Positions 8,598 to 14,573 of a stretch of 17,250 bases of DNA are shown here, piece after piece. Source of the DNA: WYEN01 sp049976205 (GTDB lineage: Archaea > Thermoproteota > Thermoprotei_A > Sulfolobales > AG1); NCBI GenBank assembly GCA_049976205.1, contig JBMFIR010000031.1, positions 1-17,250 of the forward strand. Direction: 5' to 3'. The translations under genes and the position numbers were made by a program. Numbering within the stretch: position 1 is the first letter of the stretch; each line of letters starts with the position of its first letter. The notes under the pieces are model-generated. The model saw nothing but the letters and a program-made list of their open reading frames with translations. It made no database searches and had not been told where the DNA came from.

Positions 8598-8669
8598 TTA
8601 TTCCTGGATCAACTGTATCTCTGGACCACAGCTATTTTTAAGCAGTTTTACAGTTCTCAATCTTTCCAT
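8598..8669 (-). pseudogene. Possible coding remnant, 23 codons
   Basis: The minus strand encodes a 23-residue peptide, beginning MERLRTVKLLKNSCGPEI and ending in a TAA, with an amphipathic, ordinary protein-like composition unlike the Ile/Asn/Tyr-rich junk expected from random AT-rich DNA. There is no Shine-Dalgarno element and the start is arbitrary. It could be the 3' end of a gene whose upstream part has decayed, possibly the same one as the frame at 8788-8898. I do not recognise it. Confidence 0.2.
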
Positions 8670-8787
8670 ATTATCTCTCAAAGCGCCTTATTTACAAAAT
8701 TTCTTCTTAGATATAGTCTATAGTTACATGATCTTTGTTCTATGTAATTTTAATAAATTCGTTAAAATTATTTCATTAATAATGGAT

Positions 8788-8898
8788 CTACTCATTCATA
8801 AGAGGCATTATGACAATCATAGATCTTCTACCACCAGCATTGTTTTTCACTATTCCCACAACATATACTTGGTCAATATGTTTCGCAACCCTAAGCAA
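8788..8898 (-). pseudogene. Small unrecognised minus-strand frame or gene remnant
   Basis: The frame is open from a TAA near 8935 and, from a TTG at 8898, encodes 36 residues reading LLRVAKHIDQVYVV then GIVKNNAGGRRSMIVIMP and a short acidic end. Alternating hydrophobic strands around a basic turn (NNAGGRR) look like a folded beta-hairpin fragment rather than chance translation. It lies head-to-head with the disrupted KaiC-like gene. It may be a tiny regulator gene or a remnant; no family is claimed. Confidence 0.25.
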
Positions 8899-8914
8899 GT
8901 TATTGACACATGTT

Positions 8915-8928
8915 TTTAATATATATAC
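8915..8928 (+). promoter_or_regulatory. TATA box of the truncated KaiC-like gene
   Basis: TTTAATATATATAC ends 12 bp before the ATG at 8941. The predicted transcription start falls at about the start codon, implying a leaderless message as for other genes here. Confidence 0.4.
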
Positions 8929-8940
8929 ATTAATTTATCT

Positions 8941-9058
8941 ATGAGAGTGATTCTCGTGGTTGATAGAGTTAAAAGTGGTGTACCCGGTTTTGATGAACTT
9001 GTCAATGGCGGTATTCCTAAGAGAAACATAGTTCTTTTGTCAGGAGGGTCCGGGACTG
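8941..9058 (+). pseudogene. KaiC/RadA-like ATPase, 5' fragment cut in the Walker A motif
   Basis: The first 39 codons read as the start of a KaiC-domain (RecA-superfamily) ATPase: VKSGVPGFDELVNGGIPKRN is the classic N-terminal signature, and LLSGGSGT is the first half of the Walker A P-loop (normally GxxGxGKT/S). After the G-T the homology stops dead and the GC-rich end of an IS200/IS605-type element begins. A full protein of this class has well over 200 residues, so the nucleotide-binding core, Walker B and the rest are lost and the product cannot bind ATP. Frame-wise translation into the element runs to 9234 but that extension is element sequence, not protein. A promoter and start codon are intact, so a short message may still be made. 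Confidence 0.75.
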
Positions 9059-9059
9059 C

Positions 9060-9207
9060 TGACCTCCTCTCCGCCCTGAAGGACGAGGGTTCCCCGCCCC
9101 CTAGGGCTGGGAGGTTTGGGCTACATCCCGGGCTTCTGCCCGGTTTAGCCTCGCGCCCGGTCTTAGGCGCGTTACCCCTACCCCGGTTAGTGCGGGGCTC
9201 GGGGTTA
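9060..9207 (-). ncRNA. Candidate omega RNA (guide RNA) at the tnpB 3' end
   Basis: Overlapping the last tnpB codons and extending to the element end is a GC-rich segment packed with hairpins: CGGGG/CCCCG with an outer GGGGT/ACCCC arm (9174-9205), CGCGCC/GGCGCG (9152-9171), CCGGGC/GCCCGG with a 4-nt loop (9128-9143), and a final stem around TTCA (about 9066-9084). In the last stem a C-A mismatch on the plus strand becomes G-U on the minus strand, supporting an RNA read in the tnpB direction. TnpB enzymes are known to use such an RNA, with the guide taken from the DNA just outside the element; here that would be the first bases below 9060, i.e. the KaiC fragment. Boundaries are approximate. Confidence 0.55.
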
Positions 9208-10383
9208 TGGCTCTTCTCTTTAAGAGTATGTTGAATGCTCCCACGAGGTCTGCGTTGAATACTCTGTTATGCTTGCAGCATTTGAATAGTCCCCTATATA
9301 TTCTCTCATGATTCTCTATTACCCTGCATATCGGGCATGTCCTCGATGTATCTTTCTCATCAACATACTCTACTTCAATACCATACTCCTCTCCAACCTC
9401 TCTCAATCTTCTTAATAGGTAGCCGTAGCTCCATATATGCGCAATCACGAAATTAACCTTGTAGCCTTTACTAGGCTCCTGAGAAACATACTTTGGATAT
9501 CCAACAAGTATTCTTTTAACACCTCTATGGTATATAGCCATTCTATAGAGTTTCTAACAGCCCAGTCTATATAGTGTTTGATCTGCCTTCTCCATTTCTT
9601 AAACATCTTCCTAAGCCTCTTAGAAGACTTCAAACCATATCTATTCAAAGTACTTTGGTAATCAGAGATCTTGTTCCTCCAGTAGAAGCCAATGGATTTC
9701 AAAGGTCTTCCACCAACTAATAACGCAGATCCTTCCTCAACATATACAGCTAAGAGATTGTTGATCCCCACATCTACTCCAGCCTCCTTATCACCTATAG
9801 GCTTGAGAGGTATTCTAAAGCTATCAACCTTTATTATCTTCCTCTCAACCTCGTATGATACGTATATATACCACTTCTTCTCGTCATGGTCATAGTGTAT
9901 CTCAGCCCTACCCTGCCTCCCAGAGATGTGTATCTTCCCAGAATATCTAACCCTAATAGATCCGATAGCTCTCAAACTCTTGATAACTATGTATTCACCC
10001 TCGACTCTATATTGATCTTTTCTGAGGACTGTCCACAACATTCTCCTCCCACCCCTCTTCCTATACCCCGGCGGATTGACCCTTGCCATAAATGGTGGTA
10101 GCCTACCCTCCTTCTTAGCCTTCAAAGACGAGAAGAATGATCTCCAAGCCTCATCGTTTTTGTTTAAGATCTGCTGTGCTACAGCAGAACCTATTAGCAT
10201 CTTATACTTCTCGTAGAATTCCCTGTATGTGTTCCTAAGATCCACTCTTTTGGTTTCGAAGAACTGTCTCCTCCTAGAATAGTTGATCTCGTTCCAAAGC
10301 TTGGAGGAGAAACTACAAAGAGCTCTCAGCCCCGCCTCAACTTCTTCATCCGGCAACAGCCTTAGCATCACCGTCCTCTTCAA
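9101..10383 (-). pseudogene. tnpB: TnpB (RNA-guided endonuclease family), frameshifted
   Basis: Two overlapping frames together make one TnpB. The first (10383 to 9445, 312 codons) has the N-terminal region LWNEINYSRRRQF, the basic middle and the RuvC-I motif AGVDVGINNLLAV (catalytic Asp at 204). The second (9541 to 9101) continues with YHRGVKRILVGYPKYVSQ, the zinc-finger part TSRTCPIC...KCCKH and RuvC-III NADLVGAFNILL. They join after residue 283, within a TATATA run (9531-9536); removing one TA unit restores EWLYHRGV. The start is a TTG giving MKRTVMLRLLP, as in relatives. Two further oddities: the second RuvC acidic residue, usually Glu in an E-D-L motif, appears replaced in VGYP, and the second zinc knuckle is CxxH instead of CxxC. 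The C-terminal tail from about AITPSPALTGVGV overlaps the candidate omega RNA. A sequencing error at the dinucleotide run is possible. Confidence 0.8.
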
Positions 10384-10490
10384 GATACCACACCCGGAGC
10401 CCTGGCGGGCGTAGAGATAAAGCCGTCGTCACTATATCGCAACCGCTAGAGAGTAGCCTGCCAAGGCCACATAATATAGAGAACAAAGAA

Positions 10491-10500
10491 CTTATAAGCC
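10491..10500 (-). promoter_or_regulatory. TATA-like box upstream of tnpB
   Basis: GGCTTATAAG on the minus strand, inside the left end of the element, is the best promoter candidate for tnpB. It would leave a leader of roughly 85 nt before the TTG start, long for this genome. Confidence 0.35.
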
Positions 10501-10508
10501 TTAGATAC

Positions 10509-10528
10509 CCTCGCCCTAGGGAGCGAGG
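10509..10528. repeat. Left-end subterminal hairpin of the IS element
   Basis: CCTCGC/GCGAGG form a perfect 6-bp stem around the 8-nt loop CCTAGGGA. Such a subterminal imperfect palindrome is what the Y1 transposase of IS200/IS605 elements binds on single-stranded DNA. It lies about 10 bp from the inferred element end. Confidence 0.5.
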
Positions 10529-10535
10529 TTTTCAG

Positions 10536-10607
10536 TTTGTAAAGGAATTGAAAGAAAAACTTGAGAGGATACGTTCACGACTGCAAGAGTTATTAAAAGA
10601 ATTATAG
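10536..10607 (+). pseudogene. Possible 3' remnant of the disrupted gene
   Basis: Directly after the element a frame reads FVKELKEKLERIRSRLQELL and three more residues to a TAG. It is a charged, coiled-coil-like C-terminal tail lacking any start of its own. If it belongs to the KaiC-like gene, almost the entire ATPase core between the two pieces is missing, so insertion was accompanied or followed by a deletion. Joining ACT (9057) directly to GTA (10539) would be in frame, but that may be chance. It could equally be the tail of another gene. Confidence 0.35.
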
Positions 10608-10721
10608 GTATCTCTAATTCTCTAAAACATAAATTTTTTATTTACTCGAGGACTGTTATCATAGCTTTCATCCTAGAGTATGTAATGTATCAATTGATTG
10701 ACTAGATTTATTTAATTAAGA

Positions 10722-10729
10722 TTTATAAG
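10722..10729 (+). promoter_or_regulatory. TATA box of the Dpp-type operon
   Basis: TTTATAAG with a purine-rich AATTAAGA just upstream (BRE-like) lies 39 nt ahead of the permease ATG, predicting a leader of about 17 nt that holds the ribosome-binding site. The remaining part of the 160-bp gap after the IS element shows nothing else. Confidence 0.6.
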
Positions 10730-10759
10730 GGTTTTTATCTTAAATTGATGTAAAGATGT

Positions 10760-10766
10760 GAGGAGG
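10760..10766 (+). promoter_or_regulatory. Very close Shine-Dalgarno element of the first permease
   Basis: GAGGAGG, a strong match to the 16S rRNA tail, ends one base before the ATG at 10768. This is tighter than the usual 5-10 nt. An in-frame TGA at 10759-10761 excludes any longer protein, and moving to the next ATG (10801) would remove the conserved N-terminus, so ATG 10768 is kept. Confidence 0.5.
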
Positions 10767-10767
10767 C

Positions 10768-11703
10768 ATGATCAACTATATTATTAAGAGATTATCTTAC
10801 ATGATACCCACATTCATAGGTGCGATGATCGCGGTATTCATAATCCTGAGGCTACTCCCCGGAGATCCTGCGAGACTAATTGCTGGACCCGAAGCACTCG
10901 AGGAGGATGTTGCCAGGATCAGACATCAGCTGGGTCTTGATAAACCGCTGTATGCACAATTTATTGATTATATCTCATCTGTACTCAGAGGAGATCTCGG
11001 AACCTCTATAAGAACTAGAGAGCCTGTTCTAAACGAGATACTCTATAGGTTCCCCTACACACTTTCTCTAGCAATAGTTGCTGAGATAATTGCTGTGTCA
11101 TTAGCTATTCCTCTAGGTATTATATCAGCTTTGAAACCTAGGAGTATGGCATCTTATGCCATATCTATATTCTCATTGACGGGAGCCTCTGTCCCTATAT
11201 TCTGGATTGCGCTATTATTTATCTACGTATTTGCTGTTGAGCTCAAGATCCTTCCCTCTGGAGGAGCTGAGTCTCCTCGGCACATAATTCTTCCTGCTCT
11301 CACTTTGTCTCTTGCTCTAATAGGTAATTTGATTAGAATTACTCGAGCATCTATACTCGATGCATTATCTAGTAATCATGTTGTTACAGCAGTTGCCAAG
11401 GGATTGCCTAGGAGCAAGGTTATTACTAGACATATTTTGAGAAATGCTCTTATCCCAATAACCACGGTTATTGGTGTACAGATCGGTGTTTTACTTGGTG
11501 GAGCAATAGTCACTGAGTACATCTATGCGTGGCCTGGTATTGGCTCACTTCTTATGGAGTCTATATTCGCGAGAGATTACCCAATGGTTCAAGGAATTAT
11601 TATGTTTATGATTCTTGTGTTCATGATTATTAATCTAATTATTGATGTGCTCCATGGATTAATTGATCCAAGGGTGAGATATGGGGTATGGAGCAGCAAG
11701 TAA
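10768..11703 (+). CDS. ABC transporter permease, DppB/OppB type
   Basis: The first membrane subunit of the complete peptide-type importer, 311 residues. The N-terminus INYIIKRLSYMIPTFIGAM...RLLPGDPARLI, the segment IRHQLGLDKPLYAQFIDYI, and the C-terminal WPGIGSLLMESIFARDYPMVQG and LIDPRVRYG are canonical. The EAA coupling loop reads VAKGLPRSKVITRHILRNALIP. Six helices are expected. The last 16 bp overlap the start of the next permease gene, so the five-gene cluster begins here with coupled translation. GDP and EAA motifs are better matches to bacterial DppB than in the minus-strand permease. Confidence 0.92.
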   Translation: MINYIIKRLSYMIPTFIGAMIAVFIILRLLPGDPARLIAGPEALEEDVARIRHQLGLDKPLYAQFIDYISSVLRGDLGTSIRTREPVLNEILYRFPYTLSLAIVAEIIAVSLAIPLGIISALKPRSMASYAISIFSLTGASVPIFWIALLFIYVFAVELKILPSGGAESPRHIILPALTLSLALIGNLIRITRASILDALSSNHVVTAVAKGLPRSKVITRHILRNALIPITTVIGVQIGVLLGGAIVTEYIYAWPGIGSLLMESIFARDYPMVQGIIMFMILVFMIINLIIDVLHGLIDPRVRYGVWSSK

Positions 11704-12575
11704 TTGAGGAGATTCTTGGTAAGGCTAGGAAAAGATTCTTTGTAGAGGCTTTTGAGCGATTCAAGATGAATAAACTAGCTTATTTTTTCTCATTTATTCT
11801 AGGAGTCTTCTTCATAATGGCTGTCATAGGTCCCTACATAGCTCCCTACGATCCCTACAAAATAGATTTAGCTAATGCGAGAAAACCACCCTCTCCAGAG
11901 CATCCTCTAGGCACAGATGAATTAGGTAGAGATATCCTAAGTAGAATTCTAGTGGGCGCGAGATATACTTTGGGTATATCAATTATCTCCGTAGCAATTG
12001 GTGCACTCATAGGTGTTTTCCTTGGATTACTAGCGGGTTTCTACAGAGGGTTAATAGACAACGTTATTATGAGAATAGTTGATGTTATGCTAGCATTCCC
12101 AACAATTCTACTAGCAATAGCTCTCGCGACAGCTCTTGGTCAAGGATACGTTAGTTTAATACTCTCTATATCAATAACTACTTTCCCAGTCTACACCAGA
12201 TTAACTAGGAACGTAACTCTACAAGTCGTTGAGGAGGACTACATAGCCGCCTCAAGACTATTGGGAGAGAGATCTATTCATATAATGTTTAGACATATTC
12301 TACCCAATATAGTATCGGTAATTATTGTTCAAGCAACATACTACGCGGGATTAGCAGTTCTGCTAGTATCCTCACTAGGTTTCTTAGGACTAGGTATTAA
12401 ACCTCCGACGCCTGAGTGGGGCTCTATGATTAGTAGTGGTAGAAATTATTTGTTCAATGCTCCTCACATAGCTCTTATACCAGGGATCTTTATATCACTA
12501 ACAGTACTAAGCTTCAACTTAGTTGGTGATGGATTAAGAGACGCTTTAGATCCCAGATCTAAGAAAACATTGTAG
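11688..12575 (+). CDS. ABC transporter permease, DppC/OppC type
   Basis: The second membrane subunit, 295 residues. A cytoplasmic N-terminus with FERFKMNKLAYFF is followed by the first helix, then the OppC-type extracellular segment APYDPYKIDLANARKPPSPEHPLGTDELGRDILSR (written here in parts: APYDPYKID, then HPLGTDELGRDILSR), five helices and the EAA loop AASRLLGERSIHIMFRHILPN. It ends DALDPRSKK, as DppC proteins do. The ATG lies within the previous gene with a GGGTGAGAT element about 8 nt upstream. The ATPase gene starts 9 bp after the stop. Confidence 0.91.
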   Translation: MEQQVIEEILGKARKRFFVEAFERFKMNKLAYFFSFILGVFFIMAVIGPYIAPYDPYKIDLANARKPPSPEHPLGTDELGRDILSRILVGARYTLGISIISVAIGALIGVFLGLLAGFYRGLIDNVIMRIVDVMLAFPTILLAIALATALGQGYVSLILSISITTFPVYTRLTRNVTLQVVEEDYIAASRLLGERSIHIMFRHILPNIVSVIIVQATYYAGLAVLLVSSLGFLGLGIKPPTPEWGSMISSGRNYLFNAPHIALIPGIFISLTVLSFNLVGDGLRDALDPRSKKTL

Positions 12576-12584
12576 GTGATCTAG

Positions 12585-13553
12585 TTGGAGAAGATTCTCG
12601 AGGTAAGAAATTTAACAGTCCACTACTATCTCCCGCAAGGAGTAGTTAGGGCTCTAGAGAATGTATCATTCGATCTATATAAGGGAGAGATACTTGGTGT
12701 AGCAGGTGAAAGCGGATCTGGGAAATCTACGTTGGCGCAAGCCATATTGAGACTCGTTCAGCACCCAGGAAAAATTGTTTCAGGAGAAATAATCTTTAAG
12801 GGAACAGATCTTTTGAGGCTTTCGGAGAGAGAGATGCGTAGTATTAGAGGAAGGAAAATAGCAATGATCTTCCAAGACCCGAACTCATATCTAAACCCAG
12901 TTCATCAAGTCGGTATGCAAGTAGGAGAGGTTTTTGAGGCTCATAATGGTGGGGGGTACAAGAAGTATATTCCTAAGGTCGCGGAGTTATTCAAAATAGT
13001 TAAAATAGCTGATCCTATAAAGAGAGTTTATGCCTATCCCCACCAGATGAGTGGTGGTATGAAGCAGAGAGTACTTATCTCAATGTCAATTGCTGAGAAC
13101 CCAGATCTTATATTAGCTGATGAGCCTACATCAGCACTTGATGTCACGATACAAGCCGAGATAGTTGATTTACTAAGAGATATAAGGGATAAGTATGGTT
13201 CATCAATAATTTTTATTACACATGATCTCTCTTTACTTCTTGAGATAAGTGATAGAATAATGATTATGTACGCTGGCAGAATAGCTGAGATCGGGACGAG
13301 AGACAAGATTAAAAACGATCCTAAGCATCCATACACAAAAGCACTGCTCAAGAGCCTTACTTATGAGAGAAAAAGAAGACTTTACTCAATTCCTGGCTCA
13401 ATTCCTAGTTTAATTAATCCTCCGAGTGGATGTAGATTTGCTCCTAGATGCTCCGAAGCATTAGATATATGTAGTCTCAGAGAGCCTCCGAAGATCCAGA
13501 TAAGTGATAGAGTAGTATACTGCCACTTATACGGAGGCGACTCAAATGAGTGA
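12585..13553 (+). CDS. ABC transporter ATPase, DppD/OppD type, with C-terminal cysteine cluster
   Basis: One of the two nucleotide-binding subunits, 322 residues, cytoplasmic, docking on the permease EAA loops. It has Walker A GESGSGKST (41-49), the Q-loop IFQDPN (95-100), the signature MSGGMKQR (155-162), Walker B LILADEPTSALD (175-186) and the H-loop ITHD (211-214). The C-terminal oligopeptide-type extension begins PKHPYTKALLKSL, and cysteines 283, 289, 296 and 313 match the cluster that holds a [4Fe-4S] centre in a thermophile DppD structure. Start: the TTG is supported by GGTGATC a few bases upstream. All catalytic motifs are intact, so it could also energise the ATPase-less minus-strand importer; that is inference. 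Confidence 0.93.
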   Translation: MEKILEVRNLTVHYYLPQGVVRALENVSFDLYKGEILGVAGESGSGKSTLAQAILRLVQHPGKIVSGEIIFKGTDLLRLSEREMRSIRGRKIAMIFQDPNSYLNPVHQVGMQVGEVFEAHNGGGYKKYIPKVAELFKIVKIADPIKRVYAYPHQMSGGMKQRVLISMSIAENPDLILADEPTSALDVTIQAEIVDLLRDIRDKYGSSIIFITHDLSLLLEISDRIMIMYAGRIAEIGTRDKIKNDPKHPYTKALLKSLTYERKRRLYSIPGSIPSLINPPSGCRFAPRCSEALDICSLREPPKIQISDRVVYCHLYGGDSNE

Positions 13554-14511
13554 ATTACTGGTCGCTAAAGGAATCAAAAAATACTTCCCCTTAGAAACCT
13601 CATTATTTAAGAGACTATATGTTAGAGCAGTTGATGGAGTTGATCTTAGTTTAGGTAAGAGAGAGATACTAGGATTAGTCGGAGAGAGTGGTTCAGGTAA
13701 ATCAACTCTCGGCAGAATCATAGCTGGCTTAATTAGACCTGATCAAGGCTCAGTCTACTTTAATGGTGAAGAGATCATAAGTAGAAACAAGACCGTACCC
13801 GATAAATATCGACATGCGATACAAATGATATTTCAGAACCCTGACACGAGCTTGGATCCTAGAATGATTGTATTCGATATATTAGCAGATGCTATGAAGA
13901 ATAGATACAATACACTCAGCAAAACCGAGGTAACCGAGAGGATCATTAAATTAATTCGCCTAGTGGGTCTCAGAGAAGATCACATGTATAAATATCCCCA
14001 TGAATTATCTGGTGGCGAGAAACAGAGAATAGCTATTGCAAGAGCTCTCTCCGTGGATCCAATGATTATCATCGCGGACGAAATTGTTTCAGCGTTAGAC
14101 GTATCCATTAGAGCGCAAATACTTAATCTACTCCTTGATATTGTTGAGAGCAGAGATCTTTCAATGATATTTATTACTCATGACATAGGCCTAGTATGGA
14201 GCATCACTGATCGTGTCGCTATAATGTATCTAGGGAAAATAGTTGAGTTCGGAGATACTGAGAGAGTGCTAATTAATCCTCAGCACCCCTACACTAAAAT
14301 GCTCTTAACATCCTCAACATCAATACTTGTAGGAAAAATATTTCGAGACCCTATGTTCAGAGTCAGAGGAGAACCCCCTAGCCCAATTGATCCTCCGAAA
14401 GGATGTAGATTCTCAACAAGATGCCCATTAGTAGACAAAGAATGTTTACTTAATGAACCAATTCTCAGAGAAGTAGAGCACAACCACTTTGTAGCGTGCC
14501 TCAAGGCTTAG
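13546..14511 (+). CDS. ABC transporter ATPase, DppF/OppF type
   Basis: The partner ATPase, 321 residues. It has Walker A GESGSGKST (46-54), the Q-loop MIFQNPD (94-100), the signature LSGGEKQR (154-161), Walker B IIADE (175-179), the D-loop SALD (182-185) and the H-loop ITHD (210-213). The usual proline after the catalytic Glu (DEP) is Ile here (DEIVSALD). The C-terminal cysteines 287, 293, 300 and 318 repeat the cluster seen in DppD. The ATG overlaps the end of the DppD-type gene by 8 bp and has GGAGGCGA as a well-placed ribosome-binding site. The operon may end here, since the binding-protein gene 62 bp downstream has its own promoter. Confidence 0.93.
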   Translation: MSELLVAKGIKKYFPLETSLFKRLYVRAVDGVDLSLGKREILGLVGESGSGKSTLGRIIAGLIRPDQGSVYFNGEEIISRNKTVPDKYRHAIQMIFQNPDTSLDPRMIVFDILADAMKNRYNTLSKTEVTERIIKLIRLVGLREDHMYKYPHELSGGEKQRIAIARALSVDPMIIIADEIVSALDVSIRAQILNLLLDIVESRDLSMIFITHDIGLVWSITDRVAIMYLGKIVEFGDTERVLINPQHPYTKMLLTSSTSILVGKIFRDPMFRVRGEPPSPIDPPKGCRFSTRCPLVDKECLLNEPILREVEHNHFVACLKA

Positions 14512-14537
14512 AGAGAAGAGATAGCTTCACATAAAAG

Positions 14538-14546
14538 TTTATATAT
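14538..14546 (+). promoter_or_regulatory. TATA box of the binding-protein gene
   Basis: TTTATATAT centred about 32 nt before the GTG start predicts transcription starting within some six bases of the start codon, a nearly leaderless message. It lets the binding protein be made in excess over the transporter subunits, as is common for ABC importers. Confidence 0.55.
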
Positions 14547-14573
14547 CCCCTAAAAAATTTTTATCTCGATAGG

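Larger units (their letters stand above)
8560..8940. other. Gene-poor, probably decayed spacer
   Basis: These roughly 380 bp between the divergent binding-protein operon and the truncated KaiC-like gene hold no convincing intact gene. The plus-strand frame 8728-8919 has no recognisable composition or ribosome-binding site. Two short minus-strand frames (8788-8898 and 8598-8669) look more protein-like and may be remnants. The right end carries the promoter of the KaiC-like gene. Confidence 0.5.
9059..10538 (-). mobile_element. TnpB-only IS200/IS605 (IS1341-type) insertion
   Basis: A roughly 1.48-kb element with no tnpA, no terminal inverted repeats and no obvious target duplication, as expected for the single-strand-transposed IS200/IS605 superfamily. 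Its single gene, tnpB, is on the minus strand. The right end (low coordinates) carries a GC-rich structured segment ending GGTCA near 9060; the left end carries the subterminal hairpin at 10509-10528 and abuts TTTAC on the minus strand (10539-10543), resembling the TTAC-type targets known for this superfamily. Exact ends are uncertain by a few bases. Lacking tnpA, it could move only with a transposase supplied elsewhere. Its GC content contrasts with the AT-rich flanks. Confidence 0.7.

Noticed and set aside
8728..8919. Plus-strand 63-codon frame in the spacer
   Set aside because: It has no ribosome-binding site, low-complexity His/Ile/Asn-rich composition and no recognisable motif, and it overlaps the more protein-like minus-strand frame.
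9059..9234. Continuation of the KaiC-like frame into the element as a fusion protein
   Set aside because: The translated extension is Pro/Arg/Gly/Leu-rich and corresponds to the GC-rich structured end of the IS element read backwards, not to a protein domain.
9525..9545. Programmed -1 frameshift in tnpB
   Set aside because: There is no X-XXY-YYZ slippery heptamer and no convincing downstream stimulator. A TA repeat-number change explains the break more simply, although slippage cannot be excluded.
9059..10538. A tnpA (Y1 transposase) gene within the element
   Set aside because: No frame of the right size or with a HUH motif exists; the element is tnpB-only.
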